From positions 1-64,000 of the forward strand of contig NZ_NOYI01000036.1 in the NCBI RefSeq assembly GCF_002258785.1: a stretch of DNA of 64,000 bases, written 5' to 3'. Shown here piece by piece: positions 33,461-42,570 of the stretch (position 1 is the first letter of the stretch; each line of letters begins with the position of its first letter). A model generated the notes under the pieces. The model made no database searches. It worked only from the letters and a program-made list of their open reading frames with translations, and had not been told where the DNA came from. Made by a program: the position numbers and the translations under genes. The DNA comes from Rhodococcus sp. 06-235-1A. Lineage in GTDB: Bacteria; Actinomycetota; Actinomycetes; Mycobacteriales; Mycobacteriaceae.

Positions 33461-34464
33461 CCGAAACAGCGCGAACGTCGGCGGTGCAATGGTGGGACAC
33501 CCACCAGATCGGCCTGTATCTACTCGCACTCGTCGCCGGCGCAGGGGTGGGGTTGTCCTTCCCCTCCGCAGCACCGACGTTCGAGCACGCCATCAATCCG
33601 GTGCTGATCGTTCTGCTCTACGCGACGTTCCTCGCAGTGCCGTTCGCCGCGATCGGCCGGTCCCTACGTGATGCCCGGTTCACCACCGCGGTGGTCGTTC
33701 TGAACTTCGCAGCCGTCCCCATCGTGGTGTTCGCACTGACCCGCATCATCGCAGGGAACGAAGCTGTCCTCGTCGGTGTGGTACTGGTGCTGCTCGCCCC
33801 CTGCATCGACTACGTCATCGTCTTCAGCGGACTGGCCGGCGCGGCATCGGAACGCCTCCTCGCCGGGGCACCGCTGCTGATGTTGCTGCAGATCGCCCTG
33901 CTGCCGTTGTGGCTGTGGTTGTTCGTCGGGGCCGAGACTGTCTCGATCATCGACATCGCCCCCTTTGCCGAGGCGTTCGTTCTACTCATCGTGATCCCGC
34001 TGGCGCTGGCTGCGGCGACGCAGCGGTGGGCGCGACGTCGACGTCTGGGCGAGCAAATCATCGAGGCGATGGCAGCGGCGATGGTGCCGGTGATGATGGT
34101 GACACTCGCGGTCGTCGTCGCCTCCCAGATCGACTCGATCCGCAGCCGTATCGACCAACTCGCCGCTGCTGCAGCCATCTTCGTGGTGTTTCTGATCGTG
34201 ATGGCGTTCGTCGGTGTCGGTGCCGGGAAGGTGTTCGGTCAGGACGTGCCGGCGACGCGGGCGTTGGTGTTCTCCGGCGCCACCCGTAACTCGCTGGTCG
34301 TGTTGCCACTCGCCCTGGCGCTACCACCGGCGTTGAGCCTGGCCGCCGTGGTGGTCGTGACGCAGACCCTCGTGGAGTTGATCGGAATGGTGCTCTACGT
34401 CCGCTACGTGCCGCGTCTGGTGCCGGGCGAGACCACCGCCGCGACAGGACAGTCGACGCAGTGA
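33457..34464 (+). CDS. ACR3/bile-acid-symporter-family efflux permease
   Basis: The 335-residue protein has ten hydrophobic segments and the ACR3-like features NPVLIVLLYATFLAVPF, LLAPCIDYVIVFSGLAG with a membrane Cys, and FSGATRNSLVVLPLALALPP. ACR3 proteins export arsenite and, in some branches, antimonite. The coupled MerR sensor, rather than ArsR, is unusual for ars genes and leaves the substrate open. No arsenate reductase is nearby. The start ATG overlaps the MerR stop; the longer upstream frame is a shadow. Confidence 0.8.
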   Translation: MTETARTSAVQWWDTHQIGLYLLALVAGAGVGLSFPSAAPTFEHAINPVLIVLLYATFLAVPFAAIGRSLRDARFTTAVVVLNFAAVPIVVFALTRIIAGNEAVLVGVVLVLLAPCIDYVIVFSGLAGAASERLLAGAPLLMLLQIALLPLWLWLFVGAETVSIIDIAPFAEAFVLLIVIPLALAAATQRWARRRRLGEQIIEAMAAAMVPVMMVTLAVVVASQIDSIRSRIDQLAAAAAIFVVFLIVMAFVGVGAGKVFGQDVPATRALVFSGATRNSLVVLPLALALPPALSLAAVVVVTQTLVELIGMVLYVRYVPRLVPGETTAATGQSTQ

Positions 34465-34700
34465 GGGACGTCATCACACGCGCCGAGCGAGCATCGATGT
34501 CATGGACAAGGCGTGTGTCGAGCAACGTCCGGTCGACTGCTTCTACGGCGGGGCAATCGGTGTGCGGCGGTTCGTCCTGCTAGACCCCGACTTCGGCGGC
34601 AGAACCCACTCATGCTGATTCACCGTGCACAACACCATCACCACACGAGCGGTGATCGTCCTGAAATACAGGCGTGCAGGACACGTTCACCCGCGCGCAG

Positions 34701-35942
34701 TCAGGCCACGGTCAGATAGATCAGTGCAATGTTGAGTGCGACGACGATTCCCGCGATGAGCCATGCCGCGTATGCGGTGATCCGGTGATTGACATCGCTG
34801 CCCATCAGGATGCGGTCCGATGTGAACCGCACCAAGGGAATCAACGCGAACGGGATACCGAACGACAGCACGACCTGCGAGACGACCAGTGCCCGACTGG
34901 GGTCGACTCCTGCTGCCAGAATTGCCAGTGCGGGAACAAGGGTCACCAGTCGTCGCACCAGAATCGGAATGCGCTTACGTAGTAGGCCGTCCATGATCAT
35001 CGCGCCGGCGTAGGCCCCGACCGATGTCGATGCAAGGCCCGAGGCCAGCAGGCCCACCGCGAACAGCAGCGCTACGACCGGCCCCAGGGTGTCCCCTACC
35101 GCTGCGTGGGCTCCTTCGATGGAGTCGACGCCCTCGCGGCCCCCCAACGTCGATGCCGCCAACAGCAGCATCGACATGTTCACTGCCCCGGCCAGCAGCA
35201 TCGCCAACCCGACATCGATCCGGGTGATCCGCAACAACCGCTGACGGACAGGCCCTGCCTCGGGGTGTCCGTGCCGGTCACGTGCAAGGCCGGAGTGCAG
35301 GTACACCGCGTGCGGCATGATTGTCGCACCGAGCATCGCGGCGGCGATCAACACGCTTTCCGCGCCGTCGAACCGCGGAATCAGACCGGCCGCGGCCTCG
35401 GTGAACGATGGCGGTTCCACGACGACGCTGGCAAGAAATCCGACGGCGATGACACCGAGTAGCCCGAGAATCACGAACTCGAAGGGCCGTTGGCCCCGCC
35501 GATCCTGGACCACCAGCAAGATCATCGATACGGCCCCGGTGATGAGGCCGCCGATCAGGAGCGGCAGGTCGAAGAGCAGGTAGAGGGCAATTGCACCGCC
35601 GACGATTTCGGCGAGGTCGGTCGCCATGGCGACCACCTCCGCTTGCCCCCAATATGCCAGTCGCACAGTCCTGCTCGACTTCTCGCGGACTACTTCGGGC
35701 AGTGTCATTCCGGTGACGATGCCGAGTTTGGCGGAGAGGAACTGGACGAGACCGGCCATCACGTTCGCGGCAACGATCACCCAGACCAGCAGGTATCCGA
35801 ACTGCGCACCGGCACTGACGTTGGAGGCGACGTTGCCGGGGTCGACGTAGGCGATCGCTGCGACGAAAGCCGGGCCGAGCAGAACCAGGCCCGACCGAAA
35901 CCTCGAGGGCGGCCGAGACGATCGGCGCTGCAGCACAGACAT
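34701..35942 (-). CDS. mntH: NRAMP-family Mn(II)/Fe(II) transporter
   Basis: The 413-residue protein has eleven or so transmembrane segments and the NRAMP motifs: DPGN in the first helix (AAIAYVDPGNVASN) and MPH in the sixth (ATIMPHAVYLHSG). These coordinate the transported Mn or Fe. The start MSVLQRRSS at 35942 has GGAGGGTG upstream. It imports metal by proton symport. A 16-base palindrome lies upstream at 35990. Manganese supply may offset copper or oxidative stress handled by the neighbours. Confidence 0.92.
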   Translation of the reverse strand: MSVLQRRSSRPPSRFRSGLVLLGPAFVAAIAYVDPGNVASNVSAGAQFGYLLVWVIVAANVMAGLVQFLSAKLGIVTGMTLPEVVREKSSRTVRLAYWGQAEVVAMATDLAEIVGGAIALYLLFDLPLLIGGLITGAVSMILLVVQDRRGQRPFEFVILGLLGVIAVGFLASVVVEPPSFTEAAAGLIPRFDGAESVLIAAAMLGATIMPHAVYLHSGLARDRHGHPEAGPVRQRLLRITRIDVGLAMLLAGAVNMSMLLLAASTLGGREGVDSIEGAHAAVGDTLGPVVALLFAVGLLASGLASTSVGAYAGAMIMDGLLRKRIPILVRRLVTLVPALAILAAGVDPSRALVVSQVVLSFGIPFALIPLVRFTSDRILMGSDVNHRITAYAAWLIAGIVVALNIALIYLTVA

Positions 35943-35989
35943 GACCACACCCTCCAGCACCAACAGTATGTCAGGACCCTGAAAATATA

Positions 35990-36005
35990 GTTCGGCTACC
36001 CGAAC
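35990..36005 (-). promoter_or_regulatory. Palindrome upstream of mntH
   Basis: GTTCGG-CTAC-CCGAAC is a perfect 6-4-6 inverted repeat 47 bases before the mntH start and just beyond the ccdA stop. AAATATAG beside it is AT-rich. It could bind a Mn/Fe regulator of the DtxR/MntR class, but no such gene is in the window. Confidence 0.45.
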
Positions 36006-36041
36006 AATGCAATGCGGCGTGGTGGTTCGGCGACATCTCGA

Positions 36042-36890
36042 TCAGATGGGCAGGATCACTGCACTGACGAATTCGTTGCGGATCCAGGCGATGAACAACC
36101 CCCACACTCCGGTCAGCAGCGCCACGCCGACGGCGATCATGATGACACCGCCAGCGATCTTGATCTTCTGTGAGTTCCTTCGAAGCCACCCCACCCCGCG
36201 CATCGCCGAACTCGAACCGAACGCGAGGACGACGAACGGTAGGCCGAGTCCCATGCAGTACGCGACGATGAGAGTGACCCCGCGGGCTGCGGTTGCACCT
36301 TCGGTTCCTGCCGCGACAGACAGAACGCCGGCGAGGGTGGGGCCCAGACACGGTGTCCAGCCGAGCGCGAACACACCGCCGAGCAGCGGCGCTCCGGCGA
36401 GGGACGAGATCTGCTGAGGTGCGAATCGGGTGTCGCGTTGCAGTGCGGGTATCAATCCGATGAACGCTGCACCCATGATGATCGTGATGACGCCGCCGAC
36501 TCGTTGAAGTACTTGCTCGTTGATGCGCAAGGTGCCGATGACTCCGAAGATCGAGGCTGTGGCGAGGACGAAGACGATCGTGAATCCGGCGACGAACAAC
36601 GACGCTGCGCCGGCCACACGCCAGCGATTCGCCAGCTCCGTCGACGACGTGCCGGTGGTCGACGTGCCGGTGGTCGAGGTGCCGGGCGATCGGGTATCGG
36701 CCGATTGGGCGTCGGCACCGGCGATTCCTGCCAGGTAGGACAGGTATCCCGGCACCAGCGGCACCACGCACGGTGAGGCGAACGAGACCAACCCGGCGAG
36801 CATGCATGCCGCGATCGCGAGCAGCAGTGGCCCGCTCGATGCCGCGTTCTGGAAGGCCGAACCGATGTCCTGGGCGAGAAGAGTCGTCAT
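36042..36890 (-). CDS. ccdA: CcdA-type thiol-disulfide membrane transporter
   Basis: The 282-residue protein has six or seven transmembrane segments and the two family cysteines in FASPCVVPLVPGYLSYLAG and GWTPCLGPTLAGVL. CcdA passes electrons from cytosolic thioredoxin to periplasmic thiol proteins for cytochrome c maturation. A small GTSTTGTSTTGTSST repeat in an early loop is unusual. The start overlaps the stop of the TlpA-like gene (ATGA). It is the last gene of the disulfide operon 39482-36042. Confidence 0.92.
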   Translation of the reverse strand: MTTLLAQDIGSAFQNAASSGPLLLAIAACMLAGLVSFASPCVVPLVPGYLSYLAGIAGADAQSADTRSPGTSTTGTSTTGTSSTELANRWRVAGAASLFVAGFTIVFVLATASIFGVIGTLRINEQVLQRVGGVITIIMGAAFIGLIPALQRDTRFAPQQISSLAGAPLLGGVFALGWTPCLGPTLAGVLSVAAGTEGATAARGVTLIVAYCMGLGLPFVVLAFGSSSAMRGVGWLRRNSQKIKIAGGVIMIAVGVALLTGVWGLFIAWIRNEFVSAVILPI

Positions 36891-37519
36891 TCCGCGGCTA
36901 TCCGTTCGACGACGGGAAGGAGGTCGTCGGTGAGCAGGGCGCGCATGAAGACCGCGGCCACGCGGTGCTGACGGTCGAGTACCAGCGTCGAGGGGATCAC
37001 GCTGGTCGGGTAGTTCCCGCCGAGAGCGATCAGGGTCCGCATCGAAGGGTCGTAGATCGAGGGGTAGGAGACGTCGTTGTCGACCACGAAGTCCTGCGCT
37101 TTGTCCTTCTGTGGATCTCTGACGTTGAGGCCGAGGAACTGCACGCCGCGCTCGCGGGTGGTCTCGTAGACCTCTTCGAGGTCGTCGGCTTCGCCGCGGC
37201 AGGGGCCACACCACTGACCCCAGAGATTGATCACCACCACCTTGCCGTCGTAGTCCGACAGAGCGGTCGTCTTGCCTTCCTCCATCAGATCGGGGCCGGC
37301 GAGTTCGCCTATGGTACCGCGTGTTTCGGGGGGATCGTAGACGATGTCGGTTCGACCGCCGGGGGCGACGAAGTCGAAGCTACCTCCCGTGGATGCAGCC
37401 TGTGCGCCGTCGGAGCATCCGGAGATCAGTAGTACGACGGCAAGAATCGATCCCATTGCCGCGGTGGGCGTGGAGCCTTGACGGCGCGCACCGACCCGCG
37501 CAGGGAAAAAACGTGTCAT
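36887..37519 (-). CDS. TlpA/ResA-like thioredoxin lipoprotein
   Basis: The 210-residue protein carries a lipoprotein signal (VVLLISGC, Cys near 35) and a thioredoxin fold with NLWGQWCGPCRGEADDLEEV and a cis-Pro segment TSVIPSTLVLD. Such proteins reduce apocytochrome c cysteines outside the membrane. It is coupled to ccdA by ATGA and to the preceding thioredoxin gene by ATGA, so electrons probably pass from CcdA to it. Confidence 0.88.
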   Translation of the reverse strand: MTRFFPARVGARRQGSTPTAAMGSILAVVLLISGCSDGAQAASTGGSFDFVAPGGRTDIVYDPPETRGTIGELAGPDLMEEGKTTALSDYDGKVVVINLWGQWCGPCRGEADDLEEVYETTRERGVQFLGLNVRDPQKDKAQDFVVDNDVSYPSIYDPSMRTLIALGGNYPTSVIPSTLVLDRQHRVAAVFMRALLTDDLLPVVERIAAE

Positions 37520-38145
37520 GAGGTGAAATCCTTTACTGCAGTGCGGATCTGGTCTGTCGTCTCGAACACTGTCGGGTCGGTGATGCGCTCGATCGTTCCG
37601 TCCGGGTGGAGGAGAAAGCTCAGGGGAAGGACCGGCGGTGCCGAGAGCGCGTCCAGGACGCTGCCGCCGTCGATGTAGTTCGGATAGCGGACGCCCAGTT
37701 GCGTGAGCAGCGCGGCCGCGTCCTCGGGTCGGTCCTCGACGTCGATTCCGATGACTGGGATCGCGTCGGGTTCTGCGGCGTAGGCATCGAGTACGGGCAT
37801 CTCGGTGCGGCACGGGCCGCACCAGGATGCCCACAGGTTGATCAGCGTCGCCTCGCTGCCGAGAACGTCGGCGAGATCGACATAGCTGTCGCTGCCGATG
37901 CAGCGCGCTATCACTCCCGCCAGCGGACCGCCTTCGCGTGGTACCGGCGGCGGACACATCGGTAGCGCTGTTGCTCGTGCCGCGTCATCCGGCGGGCGGG
38001 ACAATGTGGGTTCGGGTCCGACCGGAGCGACATTGTTGGCGATGACGTCGGACGGGCCGCCCTCGACGCCACCGGAGCGGGGCCACAGTGCGACGATCGA
38101 TGCAACGACAACGACGAGCATGACGATCGACCAGCCGCGCGTCAT
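37516..38145 (-). CDS. Second TlpA/CcmG-like thioredoxin, membrane-anchored
   Basis: The 209-residue protein has an N-terminal anchor (SIVMLVVVVASIVALW), a linker with two extra Cys (LPMCPPPV, VIARCIGS), and a TlpA-type domain with NLWASWCGPCRTEMPVLDAY and APPVLPLSFLLH with the cis-Pro. It is homologous in fold to the next gene but not lipidated. The pair of thioredoxins may serve different substrates, for example cytochrome c and a copper site. Confidence 0.85.
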   Translation of the reverse strand: MTRGWSIVMLVVVVASIVALWPRSGGVEGGPSDVIANNVAPVGPEPTLSRPPDDAARATALPMCPPPVPREGGPLAGVIARCIGSDSYVDLADVLGSEATLINLWASWCGPCRTEMPVLDAYAAEPDAIPVIGIDVEDRPEDAAALLTQLGVRYPNYIDGGSVLDALSAPPVLPLSFLLHPDGTIERITDPTVFETTDQIRTAVKDFTS

Positions 38146-38200
38146 CGCCGTGACCTTCTTTCTCGAGAGGGCGGCAGAGGGGCGAACGGTACGTCGCGGA

Positions 38201-38848
38201 TCATAGGAGCGTGGACCAGTACGACCAGAAACGCTGCGCGATCAGGGCGATGAGGACGAGAAACCACACGGTCAGCGGAATCGAGTGATTGCGAATCAGC
38301 GAGTCAAGCCATAGCCGAAACCATTGCCCAAGAGCGGATTTCGACCTGGCGCGGTCGAGGTTGCGCAGCGTGACGTACCAGAAGATCGGTACGGTGACCG
38401 CCCACACCGCCATGCAGTAGGGGCACAGGGCGCCGATCTCGTACAGGCTCTGCGCGATCAGCCAGTGCACGAAGACTGCGGCAGCAGTGACACCGACCTG
38501 CACTGCGCCCCAGAACCACTGTGCGAACACCGCACCGGCGAGAAGGGCGGCACCCACTGCCGCCACGACGGCGAAGCCTGCGATCCCGAGAAGGGAATTG
38601 GGAAATCCGAACGCAGACGCCTGCGGGGTGTCCATCACCGATCCGCAGTTGAGCACCGGGTTGATGCTGCAGGTCGGGGCGTAGGCGGGATCGAGCGCCA
38701 GAGCGAACTTTTCTACCGTGAGCACGAACGCGGCAGTCAGGCCGATCAGGCCGCCCACCAACAGCAGCCAGGGCAGGCTCCGGCCGAACGATCCACCTTG
38801 TCGGGTCTCGTTCGCTGGGAGGTCAGCCGAGTGCAGCGTCGAGGGCAT
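38201..38848 (-). CDS. VKOR-family membrane oxidoreductase
   Basis: The 215-residue protein has four to five transmembrane helices. The VKOR motifs are present: the loop pair TCSINPVLNCGS near residues 60-71, and CPYC near 145 in the quinone-site helix. VKOR reoxidises DsbA-like proteins with quinone in actinobacteria. Its start lies inside the last 26 bases of the DsbA-like gene upstream, so the two are made together and form the oxidising half of the operon. Confidence 0.92.
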   Translation of the reverse strand: MPSTLHSADLPANETRQGGSFGRSLPWLLLVGGLIGLTAAFVLTVEKFALALDPAYAPTCSINPVLNCGSVMDTPQASAFGFPNSLLGIAGFAVVAAVGAALLAGAVFAQWFWGAVQVGVTAAAVFVHWLIAQSLYEIGALCPYCMAVWAVTVPIFWYVTLRNLDRARSKSALGQWFRLWLDSLIRNHSIPLTVWFLVLIALIAQRFWSYWSTLL

Positions 38849-39482
38849 CGGCGAGGTCTCCGTAGGTGGTGGGTTCGATCTTGGTGCCGTTGAGGAAGAA
38901 CGTCGGGGTGCCCTGCACGCCGAGCGCGATCCCGTCCGCGACGTCGGCCTCGATGCGCGCGAGCGTCGCAGGGTCGGTGTAGGCGGCATCGAAGGCGCTC
39001 ATGTCGAGCCCTTGCTCGACGGCGAAGCTGCGGAACAACTCGTCCTGCGGAACCTGCTGTTCGCCCCACTGCGCCTGCGTTTCGTACATGCGCTGATACA
39101 TCGCCTCGAATCCGCCCTGCTGGGCCGCGGCCTCGACTGCGCGTGCGGCTCGTTCGGCATTGAAGTGCGAGGCGATCGGAAAGTAGCGGGCCACGAAGCT
39201 CACCCGGTCGCCGTACTCTTCACGCAATTGCTCGATCGCCGGGTAGGCCGATCGGCAGGCCTCGCACTCGAAGTCGAGGAACTCCACGAACGTGACCCGG
39301 CCGTCGGGCACCGAGTTCAACCGATGACTGTTCTCGCGCACCGCAATCGAGGCAGGGTCGGTCGCGGCCTGCTCGGCGGCGGCAGCATCCGGAGACCCCG
39401 ATCGATCCACCACCAGAAATACAGCCAACGCGGCGGCGAACACGATCACCAGGGACAAGGAAATCTTCAACGCTCTGCTCAT
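38823..39482 (-). CDS. DsbA-like disulfide oxidase, membrane-anchored
   Basis: The 219-residue product has an N-terminal anchor (SLVIVFAAALAVFLVVD) and a DsbA-type domain with FLDFECEACRSAYPAIEQL (CEAC active site) and QGTPTFFLNG with the cis-Pro. It oxidises thiols of exported proteins and is recharged by the VKOR protein encoded next. It heads the operon and is divergent from the ArsR-type sensor at 39618; candidate operators lie between them. Confidence 0.92.
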   Translation of the reverse strand: MSRALKISLSLVIVFAAALAVFLVVDRSGSPDAAAAEQAATDPASIAVRENSHRLNSVPDGRVTFVEFLDFECEACRSAYPAIEQLREEYGDRVSFVARYFPIASHFNAERAARAVEAAAQQGGFEAMYQRMYETQAQWGEQQVPQDELFRSFAVEQGLDMSAFDAAYTDPATLARIEADVADGIALGVQGTPTFFLNGTKIEPTTYGDLADALDAALG

Positions 39483-39550
39483 ACAACCACCTTCTCGATT
39501 CGTTCGGATTGATCAATGGGCCCGATATGGGCGTTTCGACCGCTATGACA

Positions 39551-39611
39551 CTAACAATCGTACGAACGTTGACTAATGGTCCTTCCCTAACGATCGCATG
39601 ATTGTTAGATT
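39551..39611. promoter_or_regulatory. ArsR/SmtB-type operators between divergent genes
   Basis: CTAACGATC-gcat-GATTGTTAG (39587-39608) is a dyad of the type bound by ArsR/SmtB repressors and abuts TAGATT, a -10 seven bases before the sensor start. A second dyad, AAC-aa-TCGTACGA-ac-GTT (39553-39570), lies nearer the DsbA-type gene. Together they could control both directions. Confidence 0.55.
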
Positions 39612-39617
39612 GTGCCC

Positions 39618-40016
39618 ATGGCCTTGGAACCTCTGGACTCGTGCGATCTGTTGTGTATGGACCTCCCTTACGCCGAGAGAGTGCGCGCTACTCTGCCCGC
39701 GGTCGGCGATATCGAACCGGTAGCCGACGCTGCCCGAGCATTCGGCGACCCCACCCGACTGACCATCGCGCTCGCGTTGAACGCCGGCGGGCAGATGTGT
39801 GGCTGCGACATCGCGTGGATCGTGGGACAGAGCCAGAAGCTGGTCTCCCACCATCTCCGCAAACTCAAAGCCGCGGACGCCGTCACATCGAACAGAGACG
39901 GAAAGTTGGTCATGTATTCGCTCACCGACCGCGGCACCCGACTGCTCACGACACTGACCGAGGCACTGCCCACCGCCTCGGCCACCGCTGATCTCACCGG
40001 GGTCGATCATGGCTGA
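39618..40016 (+). CDS. ArsR/SmtB-family repressor, CadC/CmtR-like
   Basis: The 132-residue winged HTH protein has FGDPTRLTIALAL, the recognition helix region QSQKLVSHHLRKLKAADAV and the wing RDGKLVMYSLTD. Cys pairs occur at the N-terminus (SCDLLCMD) and in GQMCGCDIAW, matching the Cd/Pb/Zn site layout of CadC-type sensors. The start overlaps no other gene, but its stop overlaps the ATPase start by 8 bases. It should release the operators upstream when Cd, Pb or Zn binds. Confidence 0.88.
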   Translation: MALEPLDSCDLLCMDLPYAERVRATLPAVGDIEPVADAARAFGDPTRLTIALALNAGGQMCGCDIAWIVGQSQKLVSHHLRKLKAADAVTSNRDGKLVMYSLTDRGTRLLTTLTEALPTASATADLTGVDHG

Positions 40017-42213
40017 CGCGTGCTGCGGACCTACCCCGGCAGCGCCGACCACCGAATCCACTGCTGACGGTGCGGACACGGGAGGTCCAGCTCCAACCGA
40101 TGCACTCCCGAGGTTGTGGCAGGTCCGCGAGCTGCAACTCGCCTCGGCCGCCACGATCATCCTGGTCGCATCGTGGTTGCTCGGTCGAACGGGTGCCGAT
40201 GCGGTTGCGACCGTCGGCGCTCTGATCGCTGCCGCGATCGCCGCCGTCACCTTCGTTCCCGCGACGGTGAGAAATCTGCGACACGGACGCATCGGTGTCG
40301 GCACGCTGATGACGATCGCGCTCCTCGGTGCCATCGCATTGGGCCAGATCCCCGAGGCCGCGATGCTCGGTATCTTGTTCTCCGTCGCCGAGGGACTCGA
40401 GGAATACGCGGTCACCAAGACCCGCCGCGGACTGCGCGCACTCCTGTCGTTGGTGCCGCCGACGGTATCTGTCCTGCGCGGTGGAACCGAGCAGGCCCTG
40501 TCCCCCGACGATGTCGTGATCGGGGACATCATGGTGCTGCGGCCGGGTGAGCGAGCTGCCACGGACGGCACCATCGCTCGCGGTTCGACGAATCTGGACG
40601 TGTCTGCGATCACCGGCGAGTCCGTGCCCATCGAAGCCGGTGTCGGTGACGAGGTGCATGCCGGTGCCATCAACGGCGGCGGGGCCATCGAGGTCACCGT
40701 CACCGCGCCGGCATCGGAGAGTTCGCTTGCTCGCATCGTCCGCATCGTCGAACAGGCCCAGGACCGAAAAGGGGCCGGCCAACGGCTCGCGGACCGTATC
40801 GCACGTCCGCTCGTGCCCTCGATCATGGTTCTCGCCGTACTCGTCGCCGGCGTCGGTGCGGTGCTCGGTGACCCCATGTTGTGGCTCGAACGCGCACTGG
40901 TGGTCCTGGTCGCGGCATCACCGTGCGCGTTGGCCATCTCGGTGCCGCTGTCGGTGGTGGCGGCGATCGGGGCTGCGAGCCGCAACGGGGCATTGATCAA
41001 AGGCGGTGCAGCAGTGGAAGAGCTGGGCCGCATTCGCGTCGTCGCCTTGGACAAGACCGGCACCCTCACTGCGGGACGACCGGAGGTCGTCGACGTCGTC
41101 ACCGCTGCGGGAATCGGCCGCGACGCCGCGCTGGCTGTTGCTGCTGCGCTCGAAGCGCGCAGCGAGCATCCACTCGCCCGCGCCGTACTGGCCTCCGTGT
41201 CGACCGTCGCGGCCGCTGATGATGTCACTGCCATCGCCGGGCACGGCCTGACCGGCACCCTCGACGGTGCCGCGATCAGGCTCGGGAAACCGAGCTGGTT
41301 CGACACACACCCCAGCTCCGAGGTGTTCCGCGCCGACGTCGCTCGTCTGCAGAGCAGCGGTGCCACAGTCGTTCTCGTCGAACGCGCCGGAGTTCTGATC
41401 GCTGCGATCGCCGTCCGCGACGAACTGCGGCCCGAGGCCGCCGAGGCTGTCCGCCAACTCACCGCGCTCGGTATCGACACTGCGATGCTCACCGGCGACA
41501 ACGCGCTCACTGCGCAGGCTCTGGCGACCCAGGCGGGCATCACCGCCGTCCACGCCGAACTACTGCCCGAGGACAAAGCGGCCCTGCTGACCGACATCGC
41601 GGCCGGACGCAAGATTGCCATGGTCGGCGACGGCATCAACGACGCTCCCGCCTTGGCGACCGCCGATGTCGGTATCGCCATGGGCGCGATGGGAACCGAC
41701 GTTGCCATCGAGACCGCCGATGTTGCCCTCATGGGGGAAGACCTCCGGCATCTACCGCAGGTGCTGGCCCACGCTCGACGCGCCCGGCGCATCATGATCG
41801 AGAACATCGCCTTGTCGATTGCCATCATCGGCGTGCTCGTCCCACTGGCTGCTACCGGTGTCCTGGGCTTGGCCACCGTGGTGCTCGTCCACGAACTCGC
41901 CGAAGTCCTGGTCATTGCCAATGCGATTCGCGCCGCCCGCACCACGCCCTTGGACGGTTTCGTGCCCCCGCCCGCGGCGTCCGGTGCCCTCAACGTCACG
42001 ATCGCACCCGCAGCGGCCTTCGCGGATGCCTGCTGCGCTCCGGCTCCGACGCCGAGGAACACCGCACCTGCATCTGGGAACCTACTGGCCTCCACCACCG
42101 CAACGTCACCATCGGCGATCGGAGCAGACGATGGCAGCTCCGGGTGCTCGGATGGATGTACCTGCTGCACATCGACCCCCGCGTACGGCGAACTCTTCCG
42201 CGGAAAAAGGTAA
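40009..42213 (+). CDS. cadA: Cd/Zn/Pb-type P1B-2 ATPase
   Basis: The 734-residue pump lacks an HMA domain but has Cys pairs at both ends: ADACCGP at the N-terminus, DACCAPAP and SSGCSDGCTCC at the C-terminus. The membrane site is AASPCALAIS (CPC replaced by SPC, with a later Lys/Asp as in ZntA/CadA groups). TGES near 204, DKTGT near 350, SEHPLA near 385 and GDGINDAP near 543 are intact. Translation is coupled to the ArsR-type gene. Cys-rich tails of this kind favour Cd or Pb. Confidence 0.9.
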   Translation: MADACCGPTPAAPTTESTADGADTGGPAPTDALPRLWQVRELQLASAATIILVASWLLGRTGADAVATVGALIAAAIAAVTFVPATVRNLRHGRIGVGTLMTIALLGAIALGQIPEAAMLGILFSVAEGLEEYAVTKTRRGLRALLSLVPPTVSVLRGGTEQALSPDDVVIGDIMVLRPGERAATDGTIARGSTNLDVSAITGESVPIEAGVGDEVHAGAINGGGAIEVTVTAPASESSLARIVRIVEQAQDRKGAGQRLADRIARPLVPSIMVLAVLVAGVGAVLGDPMLWLERALVVLVAASPCALAISVPLSVVAAIGAASRNGALIKGGAAVEELGRIRVVALDKTGTLTAGRPEVVDVVTAAGIGRDAALAVAAALEARSEHPLARAVLASVSTVAAADDVTAIAGHGLTGTLDGAAIRLGKPSWFDTHPSSEVFRADVARLQSSGATVVLVERAGVLIAAIAVRDELRPEAAEAVRQLTALGIDTAMLTGDNALTAQALATQAGITAVHAELLPEDKAALLTDIAAGRKIAMVGDGINDAPALATADVGIAMGAMGTDVAIETADVALMGEDLRHLPQVLAHARRARRIMIENIALSIAIIGVLVPLAATGVLGLATVVLVHELAEVLVIANAIRAARTTPLDGFVPPPAASGALNVTIAPAAAFADACCAPAPTPRNTAPASGNLLASTTATSPSAIGADDGSSGCSDGCTCCTSTPAYGELFRGKR

Positions 42214-42219
42214 AGACCT

Positions 42220-42561
42220 GTGAGCGGTGATCGAACTGCACGCAGGCTCTACAAGATCGAAATGACCGCAGCAGCAGGGGCATCGACAACAGAGGTGCGC
42301 TGGTACCACCTCGAACGAGCACACATCCTCTCGCAGCCCTATCCGTGGTTGCATACTCGCAACCACGCCGCGATGTTGAAAGCTGCGGTGACAGAACACG
42401 ATCGGCGCGAATCCTGGGGCCAGTTGATTCGGATCGTGGTCGCTGCTCCAGGATCGTGGTCGGGGCGATACCCGGCCGGTAACACCGGCCGGGTCGAGGC
42501 GGGACTGATGTCGCCGATGCCCATTCCGCAGGACCTTGCGGACGCGCTGGGGGGCACGTAG
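42220..42561 (+). CDS. Hypothetical protein after cadA, 113 aa
   Basis: The product starts (GTG) SGDRTARRLYKIEMTAAAGA, then TTEVRWYHLERAHILSQPYP and WGQLIRIVVAAPGSW. It is soluble, mixed alpha/beta, and has three His near the middle. I do not recognise it. It follows cadA by 6 bases and may be co-transcribed. It ends 9 bases from the convergent ccsB. Confidence 0.55.
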   Translation: MSGDRTARRLYKIEMTAAAGASTTEVRWYHLERAHILSQPYPWLHTRNHAAMLKAAVTEHDRRESWGQLIRIVVAAPGSWSGRYPAGNTGRVEAGLMSPMPIPQDLADALGGT

Positions 42562-42570
42562 CGGGAGTCA

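Noticed and set aside
34465..34700. Short frames between the ACR3-like gene and mntH
   Set aside because: They are brief, without ribosome sites or family likeness; no gene is supported.
39573..42170. 865-codon minus-strand frame
   Set aside because: It lies fully antisense to the ArsR-type and cadA genes and has Ala/Ser/Thr-rich composition with no motifs.
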